NCBI GenBank assembly: GCA_964399965.1
Contig: CAYNRX010000003.1
Location: forward strand, 1-64,000
Source: UBA1381 sp964399965
Lineage (GTDB): Bacteria > Bacillota > Clostridia > UBA1381
Direction of reading: 5' to 3'
Length of the DNA stretch: 64,000 bases
Positions 9,274 through 17,270 of the stretch are shown piece after piece. The translations under genes were made by a program, and so were the position numbers. Every line of letters begins with the position of its first letter. Position 1 is the stretch's first letter. The notes under the pieces are model-generated. The model did not search any database and was not told the origin of the DNA. It worked only from the letters and a program-made list of their open reading frames with translations.

Positions 9274-9320
9274 CAAAAAAACACACGCTCCGTAAATAGC
9301 ATACGAAGCGCGGCTTTTTT
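9274..9320 (-). terminator. Terminator below the duplicated secreted-protein gene
   Basis: Plus-strand CGCTCCGTA (9286-9294) and TACGAAGCG (9302-9310) pair with one wobble. An A run at 9274-9281 gives the U tract for minus-strand transcripts, and a T run on the other side makes it potentially bidirectional. The rest of the gap to 9437 shows nothing recognisable. Confidence 0.65.
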
Positions 9321-9437
9321 CATTATCCGCCAAAGGCGGACGGAGTACGCCCGGCGTGCCGTATTTGGGAGAAAGCAACTGCCGGGAGTATATTGAATTT
9401 TTTATTCCATCTCCCTTGCGGGAGAGTGGGAGCGTGA

Positions 9438-11153
9438 TTATTCTGCGGACGCTGTGGGCTCAATGACAAAGTCCGTTGCTCCTGTATAGGTAACAGTAGC
9501 GCCTGTTGCAGTAATATCATCTATTCCTACGAACTGATAAATATAGTATGTAGATCCGTCAATGGACGAAGTTATATCCTGCTTATTCTTGGGCTGGCAT
9601 ACTTCTTCCTCTCCGTCAACCTTTACAGTTACGGCTGGAACAACACCCTCTGTCGGATTTGTTACCTTAATTGCTATTGTTGTAACTTCACCGGTTACAG
9701 CTTCCGACCACGGTGTAGCTGTCTCGCTTACAGTACCGTCATCGTTGACCGCAAATACCTCTGTCGGCTGTTCTACAGTTATGTTTGCGTCATTTACGAA
9801 GGCAGAAATCATCGGCTCAAAGTTTGCTGTTATTTTTATGTTATCAATGTTTACAAATTCATGATCTGTAGCATCACCTGAATAACCGTAAATCAATAAC
9901 GCTGTAGGCTTAGCAACTTTACCCTCCAATTTTCCACTTGTTTCGAATGTAGTATCACCTACAATCGAAGAATTATATGTTCCATTTTTAATATTAACTG
10001 TGTTCGTGACTGTCAGCCACCTGTTCCCATTCTGCCAATCCGCCAGAAAGTATCTATTACCTTCTTTGTTTATTGCTCTAATATATTCCCCACTATCAAA
10101 ATGTCCCATTGAACCTATCATATTATCTGTATTGTATCCTTGCTTTGCAAATTCCAAGTTTTCTAAATCTGCCAGACCAACCGCCATTCTGCTTGCGGTA
10201 GTATACGGGAAATAAATATCATATGATATTGTATAAGATGACGCTCCCGTTAATAACGATGCAAAATCATAATAGGCATACGCCGCAACATTACCAGAAT
10301 TTCTTGCTGCTGTAAACTTTGCTACCTGATTCGTCTCATCTAGAGCATCTGCACCGATCGCAAATGACCACCTTGACAACTCAGGATCTGCCGGTGTCGT
10401 CGTATCAAAATCATATTCATCTTCAGTACGGCTCGACGGATATTCAACTTTAATTGAAATATCATCAATATTTACAAATTCATGAGATGCTGTAGTATCA
10501 CCTGAATAACCGTAAATCAATAACGCTGTAGGCTTAACAACTTTACCCTCCAATTTTCCACTTGTTTCGAATGTAGTATCACCTACAATCGAAGAATTAT
10601 ATGTTCCATTTTTAATATTAACTGTGTTCGTGACTGTCAGCCACCTGTTCCCATTCTGCCAATCCGCCAGAAAGTATCTATTACCTTCTTTGTTTATTGC
10701 TCTAATATATTCCCCACTATCAAAATGTCCCATTGAACCTATCATATTATCTGTATTGTATCCTTGCTTTGCAAATTCCAAGTTTTCTAAATCTGCCAGA
10801 CCAACCGCCATTCTGCTTGCGGTAGTATACGGGAAATAAATATCATATGATATTGTATAAGATGACGCTCCCGTTAATAACGATGCAAAATCATAATAGG
10901 CATACGCCGCAACATTACCAGAATTACTTGCTGCTGTAAACTTTGCTACCTGATTGTTTTCATCCAAAGCATCTGCACCAGTCTCAACTGACCACCTTGA
11001 CATGGTAGGAGTTGCCGGTGTCGTTGTATCAAAATCATACGTCACAACAGTAGGTTCCAACTCTGCCGCCGAGGCAACTCCCCCAAACCCAGCAAACGCG
11101 GACACGGCGATACTTGCCGCCGCGATCGCGCCGACTAACTTTTTAAACTTCAT
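9438..11153 (-). CDS. Secreted protein with two near-identical ~208-residue lectin-like modules
   Basis: The start is ATG 11153 after AGGGAGG; it opens a signal peptide (MKFKKLVGAIAAASIAVSAF...VASAAE), giving 571 residues. Two modules begin YDFDTTTPA.P..SRWS and contain FASLLTGASSYTISYDIYFP, ending in VNIDDI-type strands; the pattern suggests a concanavalin/LamG-like carbohydrate-binding sandwich. A shorter C-terminal beta domain (FVNDANITVEQPTEVFAV...) follows. No catalytic motif, SLH domain or dockerin is visible. It is transcribed alone from a promoter at 11298-11325. A role in surface or polysaccharide binding is a guess. Confidence 0.85.
   Translation of the reverse strand: MKFKKLVGAIAAASIAVSAFAGFGGVASAAELEPTVVTYDFDTTTPATPTMSRWSVETGADALDENNQVAKFTAASNSGNVAAYAYYDFASLLTGASSYTISYDIYFPYTTASRMAVGLADLENLEFAKQGYNTDNMIGSMGHFDSGEYIRAINKEGNRYFLADWQNGNRWLTVTNTVNIKNGTYNSSIVGDTTFETSGKLEGKVVKPTALLIYGYSGDTTASHEFVNIDDISIKVEYPSSRTEDEYDFDTTTPADPELSRWSFAIGADALDETNQVAKFTAARNSGNVAAYAYYDFASLLTGASSYTISYDIYFPYTTASRMAVGLADLENLEFAKQGYNTDNMIGSMGHFDSGEYIRAINKEGNRYFLADWQNGNRWLTVTNTVNIKNGTYNSSIVGDTTFETSGKLEGKVAKPTALLIYGYSGDATDHEFVNIDNIKITANFEPMISAFVNDANITVEQPTEVFAVNDDGTVSETATPWSEAVTGEVTTIAIKVTNPTEGVVPAVTVKVDGEEEVCQPKNKQDITSSIDGSTYYIYQFVGIDDITATGATVTYTGATDFVIEPTASAE
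9914..10301. repeat. 388-bp perfect direct repeat, copy 1 (partner 10538-10925)
   Basis: The block is identical to 10538-10925 at a 624-bp offset (208 codons). Substitutions bound it at 9913/10537 (G/A) and 10302/10926 (T/A). The lack of any synonymous change indicates very recent duplication or gene conversion. Confidence 0.95.
10538..10925. repeat. 388-bp perfect direct repeat, copy 2 (partner 9914-10301)
   Basis: This is the second module's copy of the same 388 bases. Because the period is a multiple of three, recombination between copies would change module number in frame. Confidence 0.95.
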
Positions 11154-11172
11154 AAAAAATCCTCCCTTTAAC

Positions 11173-11203
11173 GCTTTTGCCCCACGAACCAAACCGCAAA
11201 AGC
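11173..11203 (-). promoter_or_regulatory. 5'-UTR hairpin just before the ribosome site of the duplicated secreted gene
   Basis: GCTTTTGC (11173-11180) and GCAAAAGC (11196-11203) form a perfect 8-bp stem only a few bases upstream of the AGGGAGG site. It could protect the mRNA end or modulate translation. No known riboswitch core is evident in the ~140-nt leader. Confidence 0.5.
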
Positions 11204-11297
11204 ACGTCCGACGCCGGCTCCCATTCCGCCGTCTGACGCCCTCCACTTCCGCAAGCCCGGAAAACACAGAACTGAGCGTATTTAATTAGATAAGTTA

Positions 11298-11325
11298 ATT
11301 ATACACCCCCCGAAAAATCAAGCAA
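11298..11325 (-). promoter_or_regulatory. Sigma-A promoter of the duplicated secreted gene
   Basis: Minus-strand TTGCTT (11320-11325), a 16-bp spacer and a perfect TATAAT (11298-11303). It diverges from the rpsF promoter about 90 bp away. Confidence 0.75.
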
Positions 11326-11411
11326 TATATTGCTCTTTTTCCGGCAATATCGACCAGATATTGCTATCTTCCCCGAAGGGGAGAATTTGCATATTTTTTT
11401 GCCCTAAATGC

Positions 11412-11440
11412 TTGACAAACAGGAAAAAAGAGTGTATAAT
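11412..11440 (+). promoter_or_regulatory. Consensus sigma-A promoter of rpsF-ssb-rpsR
   Basis: A perfect TTGACA (11412-11417), 17-bp spacer and perfect TATAAT (11435-11440), as expected for a ribosomal-protein operon. Confidence 0.92.
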
Positions 11441-11473
11441 AGATAGGCTTGATATTTGTACAAGCGATCCTTG

Positions 11474-11504
11474 CCTGCGGAGGACGTCCGCAGGACTAAC
11501 GTCC
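11474..11504 (+). promoter_or_regulatory. rpsF leader with two mutually exclusive hairpins (candidate S6:S18 autoregulatory element)
   Basis: CCTGCGG (11474-11480) can pair with CCGCAGG (11488-11494), or GGACGT (11482-11487) can pair with ACGTCC (11499-11504); the two cannot coexist. The second hairpin ends two bases before the AAGGAGG ribosome site. Leaders of rpsF operons in many bacteria bind the S6:S18 dimer, and this may be such an element. Confidence 0.5.
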
Positions 11505-11521
11505 ATAAGGAGGTGCGAAAG

Positions 11522-11824
11522 ATGGCTGAAAAAATCTTACACAGCTATGAAACGATCATGATCATCGACGCCACTCTCGACGAGGAGGCTGTAAAGGGAC
11601 TTCAGGAGAAGTTTACTTCCCTCATCGCCACTAACGGAACGGTCGAGTCCGTTGACGAGTGGGGCAAGAGAAGACTTGCTTACGAGATCAACGACAGAAC
11701 AGAGGGCTTCTATGTCCTTGTAAACTTCACTGCCGATGCAGATTTCCCGAAGGAGCTTGACAGACAGTACAAGATCACAGACGGGATATTAAGAACTCTC
11801 ATCATCAGAAAAGACGCTGAATAA
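11522..11824 (+). CDS. rpsF: 30S ribosomal protein S6
   Basis: A 100-residue protein of normal S6 length (MAEKILHSYETIMIIDA...VDEWGKRRLAYEIND). S6 sits on the small-subunit platform with S18. The ATG at 11522 follows an ideal AAGGAGG; an upstream in-frame extension lacks a ribosome site. It is the first gene of rpsF-ssb-rpsR, with 14 bp to ssb. Confidence 0.97.
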   Translation: MAEKILHSYETIMIIDATLDEEAVKGLQEKFTSLIATNGTVESVDEWGKRRLAYEINDRTEGFYVLVNFTADADFPKELDRQYKITDGILRTLIIRKDAE

Positions 11825-11838
11825 GAAAGGCGGTCGCC

Positions 11839-12321
11839 ATGAACAAGGTAATTTTAATGGGAAGGCTCACCCGCGACCCGGAAATGCGTCAGACGACAAA
11901 CGGAACGACAATGGCGCGGTTCACCATAGCCGTGGACAGACGGTTTGCAAACCGCGACGGCCAGCGTCAGACCGATTTTATCAGCTGCACTGCCTGGAGA
12001 CAGCAGGCCGAATTTCTTTGCCGTTATTTCCATAAGGGCAATATGGTCGCCGTTATAGGCAATTTGCAGTCGAGAAGCTGGGACGGAACGGACGGCAAGA
12101 AAAATTATGCCACCGACGTTGTCGTTGACGAGGTGTATTTCACCGGCGAAAAGACGCAGGGCGGCGGCTACCAGGGCGGATTCCAGCAGAACAGCTACCA
12201 GCAGCCGCAGCAGTTTAACCAGAGCCAGCCGCAGTCTATACCGCAGCAGTCGGGCGGATTTGATGATGACGATTTCGGATTCTCGAGCTTCGGGGATTCA
12301 GAGGACGATCTGCCGTTTTAA
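11839..12321 (+). CDS. ssb: Single-stranded DNA-binding protein
   Basis: A 160-residue protein with an N-terminal OB fold (MNKVILMGRLTRDPEMRQT, FISCTAWRQQAEF, VIGNLQSRSWDGTDG), a Gln/Gly/Ser-rich linker and the acidic tail DSEDDLPF that docks replication and repair partners. It is placed between rpsF and rpsR, the usual Firmicutes order. Confidence 0.98.
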   Translation: MNKVILMGRLTRDPEMRQTTNGTTMARFTIAVDRRFANRDGQRQTDFISCTAWRQQAEFLCRYFHKGNMVAVIGNLQSRSWDGTDGKKNYATDVVVDEVYFTGEKTQGGGYQGGFQQNSYQQPQQFNQSQPQSIPQQSGGFDDDDFGFSSFGDSEDDLPF

Positions 12322-12345
12322 ATTTAGTAAAGGAGGAAGTTTTCA

Positions 12346-12591
12346 ATGGCTGAAAGAAGCGAAAGACCGCAGAGAGCAAGACGCTCCAGAAGAAAGGTTT
12401 GCGTTTTCTGCGTAGATAAAGTTGACCATATCGATTACAAGGATACCGCTAAGCTGAGAAGATTTGTTACCGAAAGGGGCAAGATCGTTCCCAGAAGAAT
12501 AAGCGGAAACTGCGCAAAGCATCAGAGACAGCTGACAACGGCTGTCAAGAGAGCAAGAATAATCACTCTCCTGCCGTTTGTTGCGGAGTAA
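12346..12591 (+). CDS. rpsR: 30S ribosomal protein S18
   Basis: An 81-residue protein with the S18 core DYKDTAKLRRFVTERGKIVPRRI and KHQRQLTTAVKRARIITLLPF. The N-terminal CVFC pair, with the later SGNCAKH, suggests the zinc-binding form. Its ribosome site AAAGGAGG lies close upstream. It is the last gene of the operon. Confidence 0.97.
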   Translation: MAERSERPQRARRSRRKVCVFCVDKVDHIDYKDTAKLRRFVTERGKIVPRRISGNCAKHQRQLTTAVKRARIITLLPFVAE

Positions 12592-12599
12592 TTATAAAA

Positions 12600-12626
12600 G
12601 CCGTCCGAAAATCGGGCGGCTTTTTT
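12600..12626 (+). terminator. Intrinsic terminator of rpsF-ssb-rpsR
   Basis: GCCGTCCGA and TCGGGCGGC (12600-12620) pair across a short loop and are followed by six T. Confidence 0.9.
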
Positions 12627-12628
12627 AC

Positions 12629-12718
12629 TTATTTACGATTTGTTTTATGTACCGTATCCACGATCACCAAGATCGCGAATACTGCGGAGCATACGCCCAA
12701 AAACATCATCTTTGCCAT
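12629..12718 (-). CDS. 29-residue single-span membrane peptide behind sleB
   Basis: ATG 12718 to TAA 12629 reads MAKMMFLGVCSAVFAI, then LVIVDTVHKTNRK. It is one hydrophobic helix with a short basic tail. The start lies 13 bp after the sleB stop and is preceded by GAGGGTGA, a good ribosome site. I know no named family for it. Position and spacing suggest co-transcription with sleB, where Bacillus carries the much larger partner gene ypeB. Its small size makes it the least certain gene of the pair. Confidence 0.55.
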   Translation of the reverse strand: MAKMMFLGVCSAVFAILVIVDTVHKTNRK

Positions 12719-12731
12719 TATTTCACCCTCT

Positions 12732-13379
12732 TTATTTGCAGAACACATGTTTTCCTATTGTAGTTATCACCGGCCGGGAACGTATCCAGCCGTTTGTTGC
12801 GGTAGCAGGATTGTAGTAGTATATCGCTCCGCCTGTGGGATCCCAGCCGTTCATCGCATCGCGGGCGGCCTTACGGCAGGAGTCGGTGACGGCAGCGTTT
12901 ATCTGCCCATCGTCAACGGCCGTGAAGGCTCCGTTCTGGTAGACGACCCCGGCTATCGTATTGGGGAACGAGGAATGGCGCACGCGGTTTAAGACCACCG
13001 CTCCCACGGCGACTTGTCCCTCGTACGGTTCACCCCTTGCCTCCCCGTTTATCACCCGCGCCAAAAGCTCCAGGTCGGAGTTGTACCCGGACGAGGATTG
13101 CTGGCCTGTCGGCAAGCCTATCTTTTCAAGCGTTGCCGCCCCTGCGATCCCATCGGGGGTAAGCCCGTTTTTACGTTGGAACTCCTTGACGGCGTTTACC
13201 GTCCGCCAGCCGTATATCCCGTCCACGGTATATGAATAATAGCCCCAATCCTTAAGGCGCGTCTGTATGCTGCGTACCTCCTGCCCGCTTGAGCCGTACT
13301 TTGACAGTGCAAACGCTTCCGCCGGCATCAGCAGTATAACGGCTGATAATACCGCCGGGAATAATTTTTTCAGTTTCAT
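12732..13379 (-). CDS. sleB: Spore cortex-lytic enzyme, SleB type
   Basis: A 215-residue protein: signal peptide (MKLKKLFPAVLSAVILLMP), peptidoglycan-binding domain of PG_binding_1 type (VRSIQTRLKDWGYYSYTVDG...AVKEFQRKNGLTPDGIAG), then a SleB hydrolase domain (LLARVINGEARGEPYEGQVA, VGAVVLNRV, GAIYYYNP). The Glu in NGEARGE is the likely catalytic acid of this lytic transglycosylase fold. SleB degrades muramic-lactam cortex peptidoglycan at germination, so this gene is strong evidence for sporulation. No ypeB is adjacent; a 29-aa membrane peptide takes that position. Confidence 0.92.
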   Translation of the reverse strand: MKLKKLFPAVLSAVILLMPAEAFALSKYGSSGQEVRSIQTRLKDWGYYSYTVDGIYGWRTVNAVKEFQRKNGLTPDGIAGAATLEKIGLPTGQQSSSGYNSDLELLARVINGEARGEPYEGQVAVGAVVLNRVRHSSFPNTIAGVVYQNGAFTAVDDGQINAAVTDSCRKAARDAMNGWDPTGGAIYYYNPATATNGWIRSRPVITTIGKHVFCK

Positions 13380-13443
13380 AAAAACCTCCTATTGTAAAAT
13401 AGTTTACCCTTATGGTAAAAATTATTCCCGGAAAATATTTGAT

Positions 13444-14328
13444 TTATACTATCAATTCCAAACCGTCCCCCGTATCCCTTACCGGGAAGAAGCAGGGGCG
13501 TTCGTTGGGCGTCCTGTTCGGCGAGTGGAGGACGGCATACGTCCGGCCGTCAAAACCGGTGAAGATCATGCCGTGGCCGCCGTCCTTTTCAAACAGCAGC
13601 TTGTCCTTATGCGTCCATTCCCCGTCTATATCGCCGTTTGAGCTTTCGGCCATGCCCATCGCATAACCGTGTTCCCCGCCGGACGACCAAAACATTAAAA
13701 GCCTTCCTGTCTTAGTCCTGTACAAAAACGGCCCGTCAGTCACGTATACATCCTGCATAACACCGCCTACCTTTTGCTGCGCCGGTCTCGTCCACGAGGC
13801 CTCGGACGCATGGAAGAGCGTTATCGCCTCTCCCTCGGTACTCCGCAGATCCTCCGATAACCTGACGGCACACATTCCGCCGTCGCCTATCTGCGTCCAT
13901 TCGTGGCAGAACACCATCCAGGGTTTTGCTTCTTTATCAATGTAGAGCGTCCCGTCAAGGCATTCCCAATCCGCAGGCGTGAGCGCTCCCTCGGAATGGG
14001 GCACAAACCGCCCGTCGGGCCGGTCTGACACCAGAATTTGCGTCCCGCGGCATACGCCCTCCTTTTTAAACGTAGCAAACATGTAATACCTGCCCTTGTA
14101 CAAAAACACCTCCGGTGCCCAGAAATTCTTGTCCGCCCAAAAATCCGCATCGGGACGGAAGGCCGCAAACGGCCCCTCCCAGTTTTCCAAGTCGCGGCTT
14201 CTGTAGCTGTCAAAGCCCTCGGCCGTATCTCCCCAGCAGTTTTTATCCGTTGTCCCGTAAAGGTAGTACATACCATTATCTGCCAGAACAAACGGGTCGC
14301 GGATCTGTATATCACTTCTTTTTATCAT
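13444..14328 (-). CDS. Family 43 glycoside hydrolase (arabinan/xylan-type)
   Basis: A 294-residue five-bladed-propeller enzyme without signal peptide, hence cytoplasmic. The catalytic base Asp lies in IRDPFVL near the N-terminus, and a second Asp in ECLDGTLYID is a likely pKa modulator. The position that normally holds the acid Glu (EGP) reads VTDGPFLYR, with Asp; this DGP form seems to occur in some GH43 members. It follows GH51 and a small Cys-rich gene in one operon, which favours trimming of arabino-oligosaccharides after uptake. Confidence 0.88.
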   Translation of the reverse strand: MIKRSDIQIRDPFVLADNGMYYLYGTTDKNCWGDTAEGFDSYRSRDLENWEGPFAAFRPDADFWADKNFWAPEVFLYKGRYYMFATFKKEGVCRGTQILVSDRPDGRFVPHSEGALTPADWECLDGTLYIDKEAKPWMVFCHEWTQIGDGGMCAVRLSEDLRSTEGEAITLFHASEASWTRPAQQKVGGVMQDVYVTDGPFLYRTKTGRLLMFWSSGGEHGYAMGMAESSNGDIDGEWTHKDKLLFEKDGGHGMIFTGFDGRTYAVLHSPNRTPNERPCFFPVRDTGDGLELIV

Positions 14329-14340
14329 CGCAAAGGCTCC

Positions 14341-14610
14341 TTATTTTTCCAATATCCATTTTGACCGTTTCGGATACGGGCAGCGTCCGTCCGCCAAATA
14401 TGCCCGCACCTGCACCACGCAGCCGCAGAGCATACAGGTGGAGCCGTACTCCAGCTTCTCGCAGCGGCGGCAGGCCGCCAATCTCCGCTCATATTCCTCT
14501 TCCTTCACCAATCTCACCCCGCGCATGGAGGTGACCTGAGCGACCATTTTTTCTATATCCGTCTCCGAAAGCGACGTCTTAAGACCGCAGCGTCTGCATT
14601 GTTTCTCCAT
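14341..14610 (-). CDS. Small Cys-rich protein, DUF6171-like
   Basis: An 89-residue protein with three Cys pairs: CRRC at the N-terminus, CRRC in the middle, then C-x2-CGC and a final Cys (DGRCPYPKRSKW), probably zinc-binding. The pattern is like DUF6171, recalled not searched. Its ATG overlaps the GH51 stop by one base and it ends 12 bp before GH43, so it is co-translated with sugar hydrolases. No function can be given. Confidence 0.75.
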   Translation of the reverse strand: MEKQCRRCGLKTSLSETDIEKMVAQVTSMRGVRLVKEEEYERRLAACRRCEKLEYGSTCMLCGCVVQVRAYLADGRCPYPKRSKWILEK

Positions 14611-16079
14611 TATTTTATCGTGAGCACCGCAACGCTTGCCGCCGGCAGTGTGAAATGCAGCGTGTTTCCCTCGGCTGTTATATCCAACTGCACAGGCTTT
14701 ACTCTTTCCGGCTCCTCGAACGTGTTGGCAGCGTGCATATCATCAGCCGCCAAAAGCTCGGCCGAGACCGCCGTGATCTGTCGGTCGCGGATCTCAAGCG
14801 TTATCTCCTCCGCCTTGTCAAGACGGGTATTGACACAGGAAACGGTCATGATACCGTCCTTTTCGCTGGCGGATATGCTGTAGGCCGGAGTTTTTGTGCC
14901 CTTGGCCATATATGTGCCGGCTGTATAATCAACGTCCAAAAGCTCGCTGTCCATGTGCCCCTTCATCATCCTGAACAGATGATAGGTCGGCGTGAGCACC
15001 ATTTTTTCGCCCTCGGTCAGGATCATCGCCTGCAGGACGTTCACCATCTGGGCGATATTGGCCATCACCACCCGGCCGCAATGGCGGTGGAAGGAATGCA
15101 GCGAAAGCACGGCCGAGACAGCATCGCGCATCGTATTCTGCTGATAGAGAAAGCCCGGATTGGTGCCCGGCATAACATCAAACCACGTCCCCCATTCGTC
15201 AACTATCAGCCCCACTTTTTTCTCGGGGTCGTATCTGTCCATTATCGCCGAATGGTTCGTCAGGAGTTCCTCCATCTTCTGCGCGGCCCCCATCACATCG
15301 TACCATTCTTCCTCATCAAAAACCAGCGAATCGCCCTTGTGTTCCCAATCGCCCGGCCGTGTGTAGTAATGCAGGGATATAGCCCCCATAAGATCCTTAT
15401 CCTCGCGCATCAGGACCTCCATCCATTCGTAGTTCTCCCCGTCAGGGCCGCCGGCGATCTTTAGTATCGGTTCCTCCCCGTAGCTTCTGACAAAGGTCTG
15501 GTAACGGCGGAAAAGATCGGCGTAATATTGGGGACGCATACTGCCGCCGCAGCCCCAGTTCTCGTTGCCAATACCGAAATACTTGAGCTTCCACGGTTCC
15601 TCACGGCCGTTTTTGCGCCTTTCATCAGCCAAGGGCGACCGCCCGTCGAACGTCATGTACTCTACCCAATCGCGCATTTCCTGCACGGTGCCGCTGCCGA
15701 CATTGCCGCAAATATAAGGCTCCGCCCCAAGCTGATCACAAAGCTCAAAAAATTCATGCGTGCCGAAATGGTTGTTTTCAACGACTCCGCCCCAGTTGGT
15801 GTTCACCATATAAGGGCGCCCGGATTTTTCGCCGATGCCGTCACGCCAGTGATAATCATCGGCAAAGCAGCCGCCCGGCCACCTGAGCACCGGTATCTCA
15901 AGCTCCCGAAGAGCGGCCACAACATCTTTTCTTATCCCCTTTTCGTTGGGGATATCCGAATCCTCTCCCACATACAACCCTTCGTAAATACATCTTCCCA
16001 AATGCTCAGCAAACTGGCCGTAGATATTCTTATTGATATGCCCCAGCCTGCGGTTTGCATTGATCGTTATTCTCGCCAT
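14610..16079 (-). CDS. abfA: Alpha-L-arabinofuranosidase, family 51
   Basis: A 489-residue intracellular enzyme that removes terminal arabinofuranosyl residues. It shows the GH51 signatures: INKNIYGQFAEHLGRCIYEG, VLRWPGGCFADDYHWRDGIG, the acid/base motif YFGIGNENWGCGG and the nucleophile region VGLIVDEWGTWFDV. The C-terminal beta-sandwich is complete. The ATG at 16079 follows AAAGGAG. It heads the GH51-DUF6171-GH43 operon, consistent with growth on pectic arabinan side chains. Confidence 0.95.
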   Translation of the reverse strand: MARITINANRRLGHINKNIYGQFAEHLGRCIYEGLYVGEDSDIPNEKGIRKDVVAALRELEIPVLRWPGGCFADDYHWRDGIGEKSGRPYMVNTNWGGVVENNHFGTHEFFELCDQLGAEPYICGNVGSGTVQEMRDWVEYMTFDGRSPLADERRKNGREEPWKLKYFGIGNENWGCGGSMRPQYYADLFRRYQTFVRSYGEEPILKIAGGPDGENYEWMEVLMREDKDLMGAISLHYYTRPGDWEHKGDSLVFDEEEWYDVMGAAQKMEELLTNHSAIMDRYDPEKKVGLIVDEWGTWFDVMPGTNPGFLYQQNTMRDAVSAVLSLHSFHRHCGRVVMANIAQMVNVLQAMILTEGEKMVLTPTYHLFRMMKGHMDSELLDVDYTAGTYMAKGTKTPAYSISASEKDGIMTVSCVNTRLDKAEEITLEIRDRQITAVSAELLAADDMHAANTFEEPERVKPVQLDITAEGNTLHFTLPAASVAVLTIK

Positions 16080-16158
16080 GATCTATCTCCTTTGCGGTTT
16101 TGTCTAAGTTTTGATCCTACGGCCGCCGGGCGATCATTGCCGCGCCGTATTCATAACG

Positions 16159-16187
16159 ATTATACTATACGCTCCGCTCAAAAGCAA
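16159..16187 (-). promoter_or_regulatory. Sigma-A promoter of the GH51-GH43 operon
   Basis: Minus-strand TTGCTT (16182-16187), 17-bp spacer and perfect TATAAT (16159-16164), 80 bp before the GH51 start. The ~300-bp divergent gap 16080-16383 also holds the pdxS promoter and a weak inverted repeat around 16260-16275; I see no other gene in it. Confidence 0.8.
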
Positions 16188-16314
16188 CCTTTTTTTGGTA
16201 TAAAAATCGGGCTAAAACCGTATAAAAATTGATGTTTTATCGGCCTGTACATAAAGAATTGTTGTTGAAAACAACCAATTTGACAGAAGCGGCCGAATAA
16301 TTTATCAAAAACTA

Positions 16315-16343
16315 TTGCAATTTATGAGTATTTGTATTAAAAT
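16315..16343 (+). promoter_or_regulatory. Sigma-A promoter of pdxS
   Basis: TTGCAA (16315-16320), 17-bp spacer and TAAAAT (16338-16343) lie 40 bp before the pdxS start codon. Confidence 0.7.
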
Positions 16344-16383
16344 AGGTAAAGAATCAATAAATATAAAAAGGAGCAGCAAGCAA

Positions 16384-17262
16384 ATGGATGAAAGATATGA
16401 GCTGAATAAGAATCTCGCCCAGATGCTCAAGGGCGGCGTTATCATGGACGTTGTAAACGCTGAACAGGCTAAGATCGCCGAGGAAGCGGGAGCCGTAGCG
16501 GTAATGGCGTTGGAGAGAGTTCCCTCGGATATCCGCAAGATGGGCGGCGTAGCCAGGATGTCCGATCCTAAGATGATAAAGGAGATACAGGACGCCGTTT
16601 CCATACCGGTAATGGCTAAGGTAAGGATAGGTCATTTTGTGGAGGCACAGATACTCCAGAGCCTGTCGATAGACTATATAGATGAGAGCGAAGTGCTCAC
16701 ACCGGCCGATGAGGATTATCACATCGACAAGACGCAGTTTAAGGTTCCCTTCGTCTGCGGCGCCAGAAATCTCGGCGAAGCCTTAAGACGTATAGGCGAG
16801 GGCGCATCGATGATCCGTACCAAGGGCGAGGCCGGAACAGGCAACGTTGTTGAAGCCGTACGCCATATGCGCACGATGACGACCGATATCAGAAAGGTGC
16901 AGCTGGCCGATCCGGAGGAGCTTATGACGCTGGCCAAGGATTTCGGCGCGCCGTTCGATCTTATCAAATACGTACATGACAACGGCAAGCTGCCGGTAAT
17001 AAACTTTGCCGCCGGCGGTATCGCCACCCCCGCAGACGCGGCGCTGATGATGCAGATGGGCTGTGACGGCGTATTTGTCGGCAGCGGTATTTTCAAATCC
17101 GCAAACCCCAAAAAGCGTGCTGAGGCCATCGTAAAGGCTACCACCTACTACAACGATCCGGAGATACTGGTAGAGGTATCGACCGACCTCGGTATGGCTA
17201 TGGATTCCATAGACGTAAGAAAGCTGCCGGAAGAAGAGCTTATGGCAAAGCGCGGCTGGTAA
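16384..17262 (+). CDS. pdxS: Pyridoxal 5'-phosphate synthase, lyase subunit
   Basis: A 292-residue (beta/alpha)8 enzyme that makes PLP from ribose 5-phosphate, glyceraldehyde 3-phosphate and ammonia. Family motifs include LKGGVIMDVVNAEQAKIAEE, MALERVPSDIR, PVMAKVRIGHFVEAQIL, IRTKGEAGTGNVVEAVRHMR and the phosphate loop NFAAGGIATPADAALMMQMG. The chosen ATG 16384 follows AAAAAGGAGC; an upstream ATG would overlap the promoter. The usual glutaminase partner pdxT is not adjacent; a terminator follows directly. Confidence 0.97.
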   Translation: MDERYELNKNLAQMLKGGVIMDVVNAEQAKIAEEAGAVAVMALERVPSDIRKMGGVARMSDPKMIKEIQDAVSIPVMAKVRIGHFVEAQILQSLSIDYIDESEVLTPADEDYHIDKTQFKVPFVCGARNLGEALRRIGEGASMIRTKGEAGTGNVVEAVRHMRTMTTDIRKVQLADPEELMTLAKDFGAPFDLIKYVHDNGKLPVINFAAGGIATPADAALMMQMGCDGVFVGSGIFKSANPKKRAEAIVKATTYYNDPEILVEVSTDLGMAMDSIDVRKLPEEELMAKRGW

Positions 17263-17270
17263 GCATAAAA

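Noticed and set aside
10000..10839. Two identical 71-codon plus-strand frames
   Set aside because: They are identical only because they are antisense to the 388-bp duplicated module.
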